From assembly GCA_047606825.1 (NCBI GenBank), contig JASGDY010000123.1, positions 1 to 55,667 of the forward strand: 55,667 bases of DNA, in the 5' to 3' direction. A program made the position numbers and the translations under genes. The notes beneath the pieces are model-generated. The model saw only the letters and a program-made list of their open reading frames with translations, was not told where the DNA came from and did not search any database. Positions within the stretch are counted from its first letter, which is position 1; each line of letters starts with the position of its first letter. Of the stretch, positions 43,962-52,844 are shown in pieces. The DNA comes from Rhizosphaericola sp047606825. GTDB taxonomy: Bacteria; Bacteroidota; Bacteroidia; Chitinophagales; Chitinophagaceae.

Positions 43962-44597
43962 ATGTCGCAGCACACACTATCCAAACATATCGCCGTCGCA
44001 GGCAACATCGGTGCCGGCAAGACCACGCTCACGCAGATGCTCAGCAAGCACTACAAATGGATTCCGCAGTTTGAGGACGTGGACAACAACCCCTACCTCA
44101 ACGATTTCTACGAGGACATGCCACGCTGGAGTTTCAACCTACAGATCTATTTCCTCAACAGCCGCCTCAACCAAATCCTGGAAATACAGAACGGAACCCA
44201 GACCGTCATCCAGGACAGGACGATTTACGAAGACGCGATGATTTTTGCACCCAACCTGCACGACATGGGGCTCATGTCGACAAGGGACTACAAAAATTAT
44301 TACAATTTTTTCCAGACACTGAAATCCATGGTCAAGCCGCCGGACCTGTTGATATATCTGCAAGGATCCGTCCCTGCATTGGTCGGACAAATACAGAAAA
44401 GAGGCCGCGAATATGAAGAGAATATTCGTCTGGACTATCTAAAAAAACTCAACATCCTGTACGATGACTGGATCGGGAAATATAAGGACGGACCCCTCAT
44501 CACCATCAGCATCGACCAAAACCGTTTTGCGGAAAACGAGGAAGATTTCGGAAAAATCATTTCCAAAATAGATGCGACGTTGTTTGGGCTTTTCTAA
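43962..44597 (+). CDS. Deoxynucleoside kinase
   Basis: A 211-residue P-loop kinase of the dNK family (dGK/dCK/dAK type), salvaging deoxynucleosides to dNMP. It has AVAGNIGAGKTTL (P-loop 14-22), the VIQDRTIYEDAMIFA segment corresponding to the family DRS motif with its catalytic Glu and Arg, DLLIYLQGSVPALVGQIQKRGREYE with the lid arginines, and a C-terminal ISIDQNRF. Base specificity is not readable. It probably shares a transcript with trpS. Confidence 0.92.
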   Translation: MSQHTLSKHIAVAGNIGAGKTTLTQMLSKHYKWIPQFEDVDNNPYLNDFYEDMPRWSFNLQIYFLNSRLNQILEIQNGTQTVIQDRTIYEDAMIFAPNLHDMGLMSTRDYKNYYNFFQTLKSMVKPPDLLIYLQGSVPALVGQIQKRGREYEENIRLDYLKKLNILYDDWIGKYKDGPLITISIDQNRFAENEEDFGKIISKIDATLFGLF

Positions 44598-44832
44598 GCT
44601 ATTTGCGTTTCGCTGATATTGTTATTTGTATGGACTTTTTAATTTTGTACATGGCTCTTGTGTTTCTGAAAACCTCAAAAAATCAATGTCATCGTGGGCA
44701 ACGCGACGCAGTCTCGTCCTCAATCTCAATAAAACAAGTCAAAAAAGTTTAAACGAATTTATTATTCAAAAACATTTTCGCTGGAAAAGCTAACAGCTAA
44801 AGGCTAATAGCTGACAGCCATTCTACTTAATC

Positions 44833-46611
44833 ATGAATATCGCTCTTGAAATAAAAAACATCGCCGCCACGGCCATCAAATCGTTGTACCAGGTGGACAT
44901 TCTGTCCGAAAACATTTTAGTCAACGAAACCAAACCTGAATTTGAAGGCGATTATACGGTCGTCCTGTTTGCTTTTGTCAAACAACTCAGGCAGTCGCCG
45001 GACGCAGTGGGCAATACCATCGGCCATTATTTAAAAGAGAACTTTCCAAATGTTGTCAAAGATTTCAACGTTATTAAAGGTTTTCTCAACATCGTCGTAC
45101 CAAATGCATTCTGGTTGGATTTTCTACAGCAAAATGCAGGAAACACCACGTTTGGTTTTAGTGACAGACAGTCGGACAGAATCATGATTGAGTACTCCTC
45201 GCCCAATACCAACAAACCTTTGCACCTCGGACATTTGCGCAACAATTTTCTTGGTTGGAGCATCGCGGAAATATTAAAAGAGCAGGGCAATACGGTTTAC
45301 AAAACCTGTGTCGTCAACGACCGCGGCATCCACATCTGCAAAAGCATGATTGCCTGGGAAAAATTTAGCGAAGGCAAAACGCCGGAATCCGAAGGCGTCA
45401 AAGGCGACCATTTCGTCGGCGATTATTACGTCAAATTCAATGACGCTTACAAAGCACAAGTAAAAGAATTAGAAGCGAAAGGCATCCCAACCGAACAGGC
45501 GGAAAAGGACGCGCCCATTATGCAGGAAGCGCAGGAAATGCTACTCAAATGGGAACAAGGCGACACGAAAGTACGCAACCTCTGGGCAACAATGAACGAA
45601 TGGGTCTATAAAGGTTTTGACGAAACTTACAAAGCCATCGGCAGCGATTTTGACAAAACTTATTACGAACACAATACGTATTTGCTCGGCAAAGACTGGG
45701 TCGACAAGGGTTTGCAGTCCAGTGTCTTTTTCCGGAAAGAAGATGGAAGCGTGTGGATTGACCTGACGGAAGACGGGCTGGACCAGAAGCTGGTGCGCCG
45801 CAAGGACGGAACATCTGTTTACATCACGCAGGACATTGGACTTGCAGATTTAAAAGCGCAGGAATTTGGCATTGACCGCAATGTTTATGTCGTCGGAGAC
45901 GAACAGAACTACCATTTCAAAGTACTGGGACTCATCTGCCAAAAGCTCGGCATACCAGCGGCAGACGGCATCTACCACTTGAGCTACGGCATGGTGGAGC
46001 TTCCTACCGGAAAGATGAAAAGCCGCGAGGGCACTGTCGTGGACGCGGATGACCTCGTTGCCGAAATGATTAAAATCGCCGCAGAAAAAACAGCCGAACT
46101 TGGAAAAGTGGGCAGCGTTGAAACCTCTGAACTGGAGGGGCTATACAATACGATTGGGTTGGGCGCACTGAAGTTTTTCCTGTTGCGGGTGGACCCGAAA
46201 AAGCGTATGATATTCAATCCAGAGGAAAGCATTGATTTCCACGGTTTCACCGGTCCGTTTGTCCAATATACACACGCCCGGATCAAGAGCATCTTACGTA
46301 AGACAGAAGGCGAAAACAACAGCACGGCCATCTCCAATGAATTGTTACCGTTGGAGAAAAAGCTGGTTGTTGCGTTAGAGCGATATCCGACCGTGATTTC
46401 CGAAGCGGCAGATGCAATGGATCCGTCCGGCATTGCGATATACGTCTTTAACCTCGCCAAGACATTTAACCAGTTCTACGCTGAACTGTCCATCTCCAAC
46501 GCTGAAACACCCGAAAAGAAAGCCTTGCGGCTGCATATCGCACAACTGACGGCAACCACAATCAAACGTGCCATGCACTTGCTCGGCATCAACGTTCCGG
46601 AAAGGATGTAA
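44833..46611 (+). CDS. argS: Arginyl-tRNA synthetase
   Basis: A 592-residue class I synthetase charging tRNA-Arg. After the N-terminal Add-1 domain comes IEYSSPNTNKPLHLGHLRNN (HIGH motif as HLGH), then KTCVVNDRGIHICKSM, a MKSREGTVVDADDL block (the KMSK-like loop of ArgRS) and the anticodon-binding helical domain with TGPFVQYTHARIKSI and a C-terminal HLLGINVPERM. Length and order are normal. It is preceded by a 235-nt gap with AGCTAAAGGCTAATAGCTGA-type wording and no gene. Confidence 0.97.
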   Translation: MNIALEIKNIAATAIKSLYQVDILSENILVNETKPEFEGDYTVVLFAFVKQLRQSPDAVGNTIGHYLKENFPNVVKDFNVIKGFLNIVVPNAFWLDFLQQNAGNTTFGFSDRQSDRIMIEYSSPNTNKPLHLGHLRNNFLGWSIAEILKEQGNTVYKTCVVNDRGIHICKSMIAWEKFSEGKTPESEGVKGDHFVGDYYVKFNDAYKAQVKELEAKGIPTEQAEKDAPIMQEAQEMLLKWEQGDTKVRNLWATMNEWVYKGFDETYKAIGSDFDKTYYEHNTYLLGKDWVDKGLQSSVFFRKEDGSVWIDLTEDGLDQKLVRRKDGTSVYITQDIGLADLKAQEFGIDRNVYVVGDEQNYHFKVLGLICQKLGIPAADGIYHLSYGMVELPTGKMKSREGTVVDADDLVAEMIKIAAEKTAELGKVGSVETSELEGLYNTIGLGALKFFLLRVDPKKRMIFNPEESIDFHGFTGPFVQYTHARIKSILRKTEGENNSTAISNELLPLEKKLVVALERYPTVISEAADAMDPSGIAIYVFNLAKTFNQFYAELSISNAETPEKKALRLHIAQLTATTIKRAMHLLGINVPERM

Positions 46612-47151
46612 CAAGGTTAAAGCAAAAATAAAAAGGCGAAAACAGAAAGGGCTGTTCGCCATTAGCTGTTATCCCTTTCCAAACAGTAATATCCCGCCCA
46701 GACAAGTATTGGACGGGGTTTAACTGTGCCAGCTTTTATTTTGCGATCGGAGGTATAATGATGATGTTCTGCACCATTTTCGGATTTGATGACAAAACCC
46801 AGAAACCGTTGTATTTGATAATACAGACTGTGATAATATTGATTTTTTTATCGAAGTTGTTTAGAGCCTGTTTAAATTTTATAATTTGAATTACTATTGA
46901 GAGATTTAGCTTTGTTCACCTACGGTGTCTGCTTCGCGGTCGCGGCTACTGCGTGGTCGCTGACCTTACGGTTCGACGATAGGAGAAATGTCATTTTTCA
47001 AAAAGTCTAAACAACTCCATGCTATAAAAAGTAAGGTTATCTTTTAAGCAGGCACGACCAATCTATGCACCCAAGGCCTCTGTCTGTCCCGTATAGAGCC
47101 AGCAGACGCTGCGGAGGAGAAAAAAATTAGGCACTTCCAATATATTATCCG
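46612..47151. other. Non-coding region with repeat family C
   Basis: No intact gene. It contains a coding-like minus-strand tail at 46736-46858 and, from 46861 to about 47016, an element with TTAGAGCCTGTTTAAA at one end and its rough inverse (GTTGTTTAGACTTTTT on the minus strand) at the other. Part of it (46960-46994) recurs near 52.75 kb. The right part leads into the RRM gene promoter. Confidence 0.5.
46861..47016. repeat. Dispersed element, family C copy 1
   Basis: Ends form an imperfect inverted repeat of about 16 nt related in wording to the ends of the 139-bp element (TTAGAG.CTGTTT). The interior differs. A 35-nt stretch (46960-46994) matches 52746-52780 at 31 positions. No internal gene. 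Confidence 0.5.
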
Positions 47152-47159
47152 TATCTTTG
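47152..47159 (+). promoter_or_regulatory. TAnnTTTG -7 box of the RRM gene
   Basis: TATCTTTG, 133 nt before the ATG. The implied T-rich leader of about 120 nt is long for this window and could be a temperature- or protein-responsive leader. Confidence 0.5.
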
Positions 47160-47292
47160 TCCCGTTATAAACAGTATCGAAGTATTTTTAAGTATCGAAT
47201 CCCACCAATTTTCCTCATCGGAATAATCTGCAAGTATTCTTCATTTATTTTTCTTATTCTGTTTTTTTATCATTTTATTCAATTCATTTTTT

Positions 47293-47619
47293 ATGAACAT
47301 TTATGTTTCAAGCTTAAGCTTTGGCGCGAACGTCGAAGACCTTAAAGCAGCATTTGAAGAATTTGGAGAAGTTACTTCTGCCAACATCATCAAGGACAAG
47401 TTTACCCAGAAAAGCAGAGGTTTTGCTTTCGTGGAAATGCCGAACAAGGAAGAGGCCGAAAAGGCCATCCAGCAACTGAACGATACGTCCTTGGACGGAC
47501 GTACTATCAACGTGGCTGAAGCCAAGGAACGTGCGCCACGCGAAGGCGGATTTAACCAACGGAGTGCTTCCCCGTTCAAAAGTGACAGGAACAAAGGCTA
47601 TTCCAACAACCGTTGGTAA
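47293..47619 (+). CDS. Small RRM RNA-binding protein
   Basis: A 108-residue single-RRM protein. RNP2 is IYVSSLS near the N-terminus and RNP1 is KSRGFAFVEM (about 42-51), with the rest of the beta-alpha-beta fold between, and a short basic Arg/Ser/Asn tail with SDRNKGYSNNRW. Such proteins bind single-stranded RNA and in bacteria are often cold-induced. It precedes a cold-shock-domain gene in the same direction, separated by a stem-loop. Confidence 0.92.
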   Translation: MNIYVSSLSFGANVEDLKAAFEEFGEVTSANIIKDKFTQKSRGFAFVEMPNKEEAEKAIQQLNDTSLDGRTINVAEAKERAPREGGFNQRSASPFKSDRNKGYSNNRW

Positions 47620-47662
47620 ATAAAAACGTGCCAGACACGCAATAAGTCTTGGCACAGTTAGG

Positions 47663-47700
47663 TATCAGTAAAGCAGCCCCCGGTGGTTGCTTTACTGATA
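47663..47700 (+). terminator. Stem-loop between RRM and cold-shock genes
   Basis: TATCAGTAAAGCAGCC pairs with GGTTGCTTTACTGATA (one G-T wobble) around CCCGGT. There is no T-tract after it, so it may be a weak terminator, a processing site or a stabilising element rather than a strong stop. Confidence 0.6.
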
Positions 47701-47771
47701 TATTGCCCCTACATTCCTACCCTGACCCAAAAAATCATCAATCCTCAATATTAAAAATTATCGCAATCTAC

Positions 47772-48212
47772 ATGGGTGAAACATTTAACAAGAAAGAAAA
47801 AGAAAAGAAGAGAAGAGAAAAGAAAATAGCCAAACAAGAAAGAAAAGAAGTCCGTAAAACCAATGCCACGAAAGGCGGTAGCCTAGAGGACATGCTAGCG
47901 TATGTAGACGAATTTGGAAATCTCACCTCCACGCCTACGGAATACAAAAACAAGAGAGAAACCAGCCTCGACGAAATACAAATATCCGTTCCCACCTTGG
48001 AAGAACGCGAGCGGATTTCCACGAAAAAGGGTAAGGTAAAATATTTCAACAGGGACAAAGGCTTTGGTTTTATCAGCGACCCTACATCTGGCAAAGACAT
48101 ATTTTTCCACGTAAATTCATTGGTACACGACGTAGATACCGATGACAGAGTTACCTATGAACTCATCAAGGGGAAGAAGGGCAACGAAGCCACCAACATT
48201 ACAAAACTGTAA
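47772..48212 (+). CDS. Cold-shock-domain protein with basic N-terminal extension
   Basis: A 146-residue protein. I take ATG 47772; the frame extends upstream across the stem-loop with no family match. A Lys/Glu-rich N-terminus (about 3-30) precedes a linker and a C-terminal cold-shock domain (about 82-146): KGKVKYFNRDKGFGFIS (RNP1), then DIFFHVNSL (RNP2). Canonical CspA is about 70 residues, so the basic extension is the Bacteroidota-type variant. It binds single-stranded nucleic acid and may melt RNA structure at low temperature. Confidence 0.9.
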   Translation: MGETFNKKEKEKKRREKKIAKQERKEVRKTNATKGGSLEDMLAYVDEFGNLTSTPTEYKNKRETSLDEIQISVPTLEERERISTKKGKVKYFNRDKGFGFISDPTSGKDIFFHVNSLVHDVDTDDRVTYELIKGKKGNEATNITKL

Positions 48213-48331
48213 CCAGGAGGGCGATGCCTGTTCAATGCCGCCATCATTTAAGGTAGATAACGTTAAAAGAAAAAGCTAAGCGCAGAGCCAACATAATAGC
48301 AGCGACCGACAGCCCATACCTGCATTTTCTC

Positions 48332-48339
48332 TACTTTTG
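48332..48339 (+). promoter_or_regulatory. TAnnTTTG -7 box of pepT
   Basis: TACTTTTG; the in-frame TTG at 48337 lies inside it, so translation must begin at ATG 48364. Confidence 0.55.
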
Positions 48340-48363
48340 GCTTTTAATTTCTACTTCGAAAAA

Positions 48364-49590
48364 ATGATTCCAGAAATAGCATCCCGTTTTATAAGATACG
48401 CGGAGATTGATACGCAGAGCAATGCGGAAAGCCAAACAGTTCCCTCTACCGAAAAACAGAAAACACTCAGCCAGCTATTGGCCGAAGAGTTGTCGGCAAT
48501 GGGTTACAGCGATGCACACATCGACCAATATGGTTATGTCTATGCAACGATTCCACGCAATATTGACAAAGACGTACCGACAATTTGTTTTTGTAGCCAT
48601 GTGGACACCGCACCCGCAAGCAGCGGTACGAACGTAAAACCCATATTGCACAACAATTATGACGGCGCGGACATCATACTGCCCGACGACCCGGCCCAGG
48701 TTATAACGACAAAAAAATATCCCTATTTAAAGAAACACATCGGCAAGTCCATCATCACTGCAAGTGGCTTGACTTTGTTGGGCGCCGACGACAAGAGCGG
48801 TGTAGCCATTATCATGCAGCTCGCTCAATATTTAAAAAACCATCCCGAGATACCCCATGGCCATATTAAAATCCTGTTCACTCCAGACGAGGAAATCGGG
48901 CGTGGCGCAGACCACGTCGATTTACAAAAATTAGGAGCCGATTTTGGCTACACTTTGGACGGTGGCGACTGCGGCGACTACGAAGACGAAACATTCAGCG
49001 CAGACGGCGCGGTATTGACCATCAACGGCGTAAGCGCACATCCCGGGGACGCCAAAGGCAAAATGGTCAACGCCCTCAAACTCGCCAGCGAAATACTGGT
49101 GCAACTACCGCACGACCTCGCACCAGAACACACGGAAGGCCGTCAGGGCTTCCTCCATCCGGACGAAATCCACGGCACGACCGAGTCCGTAAAAGTGGAA
49201 TGGATTTTACGTGATTTTGAAACGCCAAAGCTCGCCGAACAGAAAGCCCTATTGGAAAAAATCGTCCAAAAAGTATTGGCACAATATCCCACCGCTAGTT
49301 ACACTTTAGAAGTCGTGGAACAATACCGCAACATGCACGACGTATTAAAACAATACCCACAAATCCGGGAAAAAACCATCACGGCTTACCAACAAGCAGG
49401 ACTGCAACCACGCATAGAACCTATCCGTGGCGGCACGGACGGCAGCCGCCTGAGCTTCATGGGTCTCCCCTGCCCCAATATCTTTACGGGTATGCAGGCC
49501 ATCCACGGCAAACACGAATGGATTGGCGTCAGCGACATGGAAAAATCGTTGGAAATATTAATCAATATCGTGCAGTTGTGGGTTTCCTAA
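48364..49590 (+). CDS. pepT: Peptidase T (tripeptide aminopeptidase)
   Basis: A 408-residue M20-family zinc aminopeptidase that removes the N-terminal residue from tripeptides. Zinc ligands and active-site residues are visible: His79 and Asp81 in SHVDTAP, Asp142 in LGADDKSG, Glu176/Glu177 in FTPDEEIGRGADH, Asp in GYTLDGGDCGDYE, and the C-terminal GMQAIHGKHEWIGV supplying the last His. The dimerisation domain (about 200-310) is intact. The length matches PepT (about 408). Confidence 0.96.
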   Translation: MIPEIASRFIRYAEIDTQSNAESQTVPSTEKQKTLSQLLAEELSAMGYSDAHIDQYGYVYATIPRNIDKDVPTICFCSHVDTAPASSGTNVKPILHNNYDGADIILPDDPAQVITTKKYPYLKKHIGKSIITASGLTLLGADDKSGVAIIMQLAQYLKNHPEIPHGHIKILFTPDEEIGRGADHVDLQKLGADFGYTLDGGDCGDYEDETFSADGAVLTINGVSAHPGDAKGKMVNALKLASEILVQLPHDLAPEHTEGRQGFLHPDEIHGTTESVKVEWILRDFETPKLAEQKALLEKIVQKVLAQYPTASYTLEVVEQYRNMHDVLKQYPQIREKTITAYQQAGLQPRIEPIRGGTDGSRLSFMGLPCPNIFTGMQAIHGKHEWIGVSDMEKSLEILINIVQLWVS

Positions 49591-49617
49591 TTTGATAATA
49601 TGGCTGCGACATAGGTA

Positions 49618-49671
49618 CTTCCCCGCAAAGTCCACTACGGGAGACAGTGCGGAGAAGAAATATTATTTATA
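49618..49671. repeat. Decayed relative of the palindromic element
   Basis: CCCCGCAAAGTCC and GCGGAGAAGAAA, both found in the flanks of the copy A palindrome (minus-strand wording), survive here with the palindrome core replaced by unrelated sequence. Weak but consistent with a degraded third copy between pepT and lutA. Confidence 0.35.
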
Positions 49672-49785
49672 CCCCATACCTTAAACCCCAAACCTCCAAA
49701 AGCAACCACAGCACAGGTAAGCAGTAACGTATAATATCGTACATTGCACCTATATTTTTCACCTACTTCTTTGAACGTACACACG

Positions 49786-50529
49786 ATGAAAATAGGTTTG
49801 TTTGTGCCATGTTATATCGATGCCATCTACCCCAAAGTTGCCATTGCCACACTGGAGCTTTTGGAACGTTTCGGTGTGGAGGTCGAGGTGCCGTTGACGC
49901 AGACCTGTTGCGGACAGCCGATGGCCAACGAAGGCGACCAGAAAAACGCGGCGGGCGCAGAAGCACTCTTTTGCGAAAATTTCCAGCAATACGACTACAT
50001 CGTCGGACCGGCCGGCAGTTGCGTCAAGCAGGTGCGAATGCACATGGATGCCATCCCTCAGACCGACGACGTGACAAGAATACGCCAAAACACGTTTGAG
50101 CTCGTAGAGTTCCTCACCGACATATTGAAGGTCAAGGATTTTCCCTGGGCGGAATTTTCTCACAAAATCGCCATACACAACAGTTGCAGCTCGATACGCG
50201 GACTGCATATCGCGTCCCGTTCGGAAGTGATGGAACCTTATTTCAACAAGACGGAATCGCTCCTGCAAAACGTCAAAGGCGTGCAGATTGAACACATCGA
50301 CCGACCGGACGAATGCTGCGGTTTTGGCGGTACGTTTTGCGTGACGGACGAGGCGGTCAGCGTGCGCATGGGACAGGACAAAGTTGCGGACTATACGCGC
50401 CACGAGGTCGAGTACGTCGTCTCGCCCGATATGTCCTGCCTGATGCACCAAAGCGGCATCGCCGGAAAGGAACAATCACCGTTGAAATTCCTGCACGTCG
50501 CACAGGTGCTGAACAATGGACCTTTCTAA
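49786..50529 (+). CDS. lutA: LutA-type lactate utilization protein
   Basis: A 247-residue (Fe-S)-binding protein of the LutA/YkgE family. Two Cys-rich CCG domains are visible: TQTCCGQP and, late, DECCGFGGTFC, with NSCSSIRGLH between. The start is ATG 49786. With LutB and LutC it forms the cytoplasmic L-lactate oxidation complex (L-lactate to pyruvate). lutB starts 70 nt downstream and lutC follows, so the operon is complete. No lactate permease gene is adjacent. Confidence 0.95.
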   Translation: MKIGLFVPCYIDAIYPKVAIATLELLERFGVEVEVPLTQTCCGQPMANEGDQKNAAGAEALFCENFQQYDYIVGPAGSCVKQVRMHMDAIPQTDDVTRIRQNTFELVEFLTDILKVKDFPWAEFSHKIAIHNSCSSIRGLHIASRSEVMEPYFNKTESLLQNVKGVQIEHIDRPDECCGFGGTFCVTDEAVSVRMGQDKVADYTRHEVEYVVSPDMSCLMHQSGIAGKEQSPLKFLHVAQVLNNGPF

Positions 50530-50599
50530 TTTAGTAATTTGAAAATTTGATGATTTGATAATTATTTTTCAAATCGTCATTCTCAATTCTCAATTCAAT

Positions 50600-51976
50600 A
50601 TGGAAATTGTCAATGTAGCCGAAAACGCGGCGAAATTTATACACCAGGACGACGTACACCTGCCCTACCACGACAAAAACCTGTGGGCGGCAAAGACACG
50701 TCGAGAAACGACCGCCGCCAAAATCCCCGAATGGGAAACATTGCGCGACCTTGCTTCCCAAATCAAGGAACACACCTTGACACATCTGGATGTCTATGTC
50801 CGGCAATTTGTGGAAAACGCCACCAAGCGCGGCATCAACGTCCACCTTGCCAAAGATGCAAAGGAACACAACGAAATCGTTTACAACATATTGCAGGAAC
50901 ACAACGTCAAAACCGTCATCAAAAGCAAATCCATGCTACAGGAAGAATGCGAAATGCCGTCTTTTCTGGAAAAACGGGGCATCATTTTGACGGAATCCGA
51001 CCTTGGCGAACGCATACAGCAACTTTCCGGCGAAGCACCCAGCCATATCGTGATGCCCGCTATACACAAGACCTTGGACGATGTCGCCAAACTTTTTGCG
51101 GAAAAAATCGGCACCGACCCCAACAACCGCGATGCCAAATCCCTCAATGAAGCAATGCGCGCCAACGCCCGACCCAAATTCCTCGAAGCGGACGCAGGCA
51201 TGACGGGCGCCAATTTTGCGATTGCGGAGACGGGGACTTTCGTGGTCTGCACCAACGAGGGCAATGCCGACCTGTCCACGTCCATCCCTCCACTGCATAT
51301 CGCGAGCATCGGCATCGAAAAACTTTTGCCCAAGGTGGAGGATTTGGGTGTCTTTGTCCGGCTCTTGTCGCGAAGTGCGCTGGGTACGCCCGCTACGCAA
51401 TACACTTCGCATTTTACAGGGCCGCGCCACGACGGCGAGATGCACATCGTATTGACTGACAACGGTCGCAGCCACCGCCTCGGACTGGAACAGTTCTGGC
51501 CTTCACTGAAATGTATCCGCTGCGGTGCCTGCATGAACACTTGCCCCGTCTATCGCCGCAGCGGCGGATTGGCTTATGGTGCGACCTACTCCGGACCTAT
51601 CGGTATCATCCTTGACCCGACATTTGACGAGACGAAATACAGCGAACTTCCTTACCATTCGTCGCTCTGCGGCTCTTGTTCGGAAGTCTGCCCCGTACAT
51701 ATCAACATTGCGGAACAAATTATCGAATGGCGCAAAATCATGGCGCAAAACAACCGTATGCCGGGCGGGCTGAAAGTGGCATTTGGTATGGTGGACAAGG
51801 TTTTCCGACATCCCTGGCTGTTCCGCACCGCGGAAAAAATGGGACGCTGGGCACTGGAAATCGCACCCAACCGCCTCATCTACATCGATGCCAACGCATG
51901 GGGGAAAAACAGAACGATGCCAACGCTCGCCAAGCAAACTTTCCGTGACTGGTATATCAAAAACAGAAAAAAATAA
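50600..51976 (+). CDS. lutB: LutB-type iron-sulfur lactate utilization protein
   Basis: A 458-residue protein. An N-terminal LUD domain (GMTGANFAIAETGTFVVCTNEGNAD is the family motif near residues 210-235) is followed by two ferredoxin-like clusters, CIRCGACMNTCPVYRRSGG and SLCGSCSEVCPVHINI, and a C-terminal helical DUF3390-like region. It is the electron-transferring subunit of the lactate oxidation complex. The start is ATG 50600; an upstream ATG in frame lies in repeated AT-rich leader wording. Confidence 0.95.
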   Translation: MEIVNVAENAAKFIHQDDVHLPYHDKNLWAAKTRRETTAAKIPEWETLRDLASQIKEHTLTHLDVYVRQFVENATKRGINVHLAKDAKEHNEIVYNILQEHNVKTVIKSKSMLQEECEMPSFLEKRGIILTESDLGERIQQLSGEAPSHIVMPAIHKTLDDVAKLFAEKIGTDPNNRDAKSLNEAMRANARPKFLEADAGMTGANFAIAETGTFVVCTNEGNADLSTSIPPLHIASIGIEKLLPKVEDLGVFVRLLSRSALGTPATQYTSHFTGPRHDGEMHIVLTDNGRSHRLGLEQFWPSLKCIRCGACMNTCPVYRRSGGLAYGATYSGPIGIILDPTFDETKYSELPYHSSLCGSCSEVCPVHINIAEQIIEWRKIMAQNNRMPGGLKVAFGMVDKVFRHPWLFRTAEKMGRWALEIAPNRLIYIDANAWGKNRTMPTLAKQTFRDWYIKNRKK

Positions 51977-51978
51977 CC

Positions 51979-52575
51979 GTGAGTACATTAGACGATATCA
52001 TCGGCAACATACAGGCAAACCTGCCCGCACACAAAGTGGACTATCCCAATATCCCAACCTTTGAAAAGGAAGGACAAGATTTGGTCGCCACATTTACAAG
52101 GCGCGTGGGAAACGCCGGCGGTACCATTTTTCAGGTCAACAGCATTGCCGAAGCACAGGCCATCGCCCAAGATAAATATGCCACCGCAAAAGTCATCTGC
52201 TCCGCTACGGACGAATGGCAAGGCAACAAACCCATCGACCCACACACCGACCCGCGCACGATGGAAGACGTCGACATCGCTATCGTCCGTTCCGACCTGG
52301 GCATCGCCGAGATGGGCATGGTCTGGCTGACCGAGCAACGCTTGAAAGTCATTTCACTTGCCTTTCTGTGCCAGCACATCATCGTCCTACTCGAACCCAA
52401 AAAGATTACCGCCAATATGCACACCGCCTACCGACAAGTGCGTCTCGATATCGACAACTACGGTTGTTTTGTGATGGGACCTTCCGCTACGGCGGACATT
52501 GGAGCAGTATTGATTCACGGTGCACAAGGACCGAGGAGCTTGACGGTTTTTTTGGTGGAGGAAGTAAATGGGTAA
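51979..52575 (+). CDS. lutC: LutC-type lactate utilization protein
   Basis: A 198-residue LUD-domain protein. It starts at GTG 51979, two nucleotides after the lutB stop, so translation is coupled. Family features: IVRSDLGIAEMGMVWL near residue 97, FLCQHIIVLLEPKKI, and the C-terminal GPSATADIGAVLIHGAQGPRSL motif. It completes the LutABC lactate oxidation complex. Confidence 0.94.
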   Translation: MSTLDDIIGNIQANLPAHKVDYPNIPTFEKEGQDLVATFTRRVGNAGGTIFQVNSIAEAQAIAQDKYATAKVICSATDEWQGNKPIDPHTDPRTMEDVDIAIVRSDLGIAEMGMVWLTEQRLKVISLAFLCQHIIVLLEPKKITANMHTAYRQVRLDIDNYGCFVMGPSATADIGAVLIHGAQGPRSLTVFLVEEVNG

Positions 52576-52745
52576 AGCGTCAAATTGGGTTTTTTTAGTT
52601 CATTTATATTTTGAAACAACACGTATAATATATTCAAAATGTGTAAAATAGGAAACTACACGATATAATGAAAAAAACAAAAAACAGACAATATAGAACT
52701 TTTACAAAGATAGGATGACCCGCCGGGTTCGTTCTTTTGGCTTTG

Positions 52746-52812
52746 CTGAGCTTACGGTTCGGCGATAGGAGAAATCCCATACATTATTTGCTAATTTTAG
52801 ACAGGCGTTAAA
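52746..52812. repeat. Dispersed element, family C copy 2
   Basis: Matches the right half of the element at 46861-47016: CTTACGGTTCGGCGATAGGA here against CTTACGGTTCGACGATAGGA there, then a TTTTAGACAGGCGTTAA end resembling the terminal repeat. The left half is absent or too diverged to see. It lies between convergent lutC and the arginase-like gene. Confidence 0.5.
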
Positions 52813-52844
52813 CGATTGCATCTATTTTTACTGTCTGTCCATTG

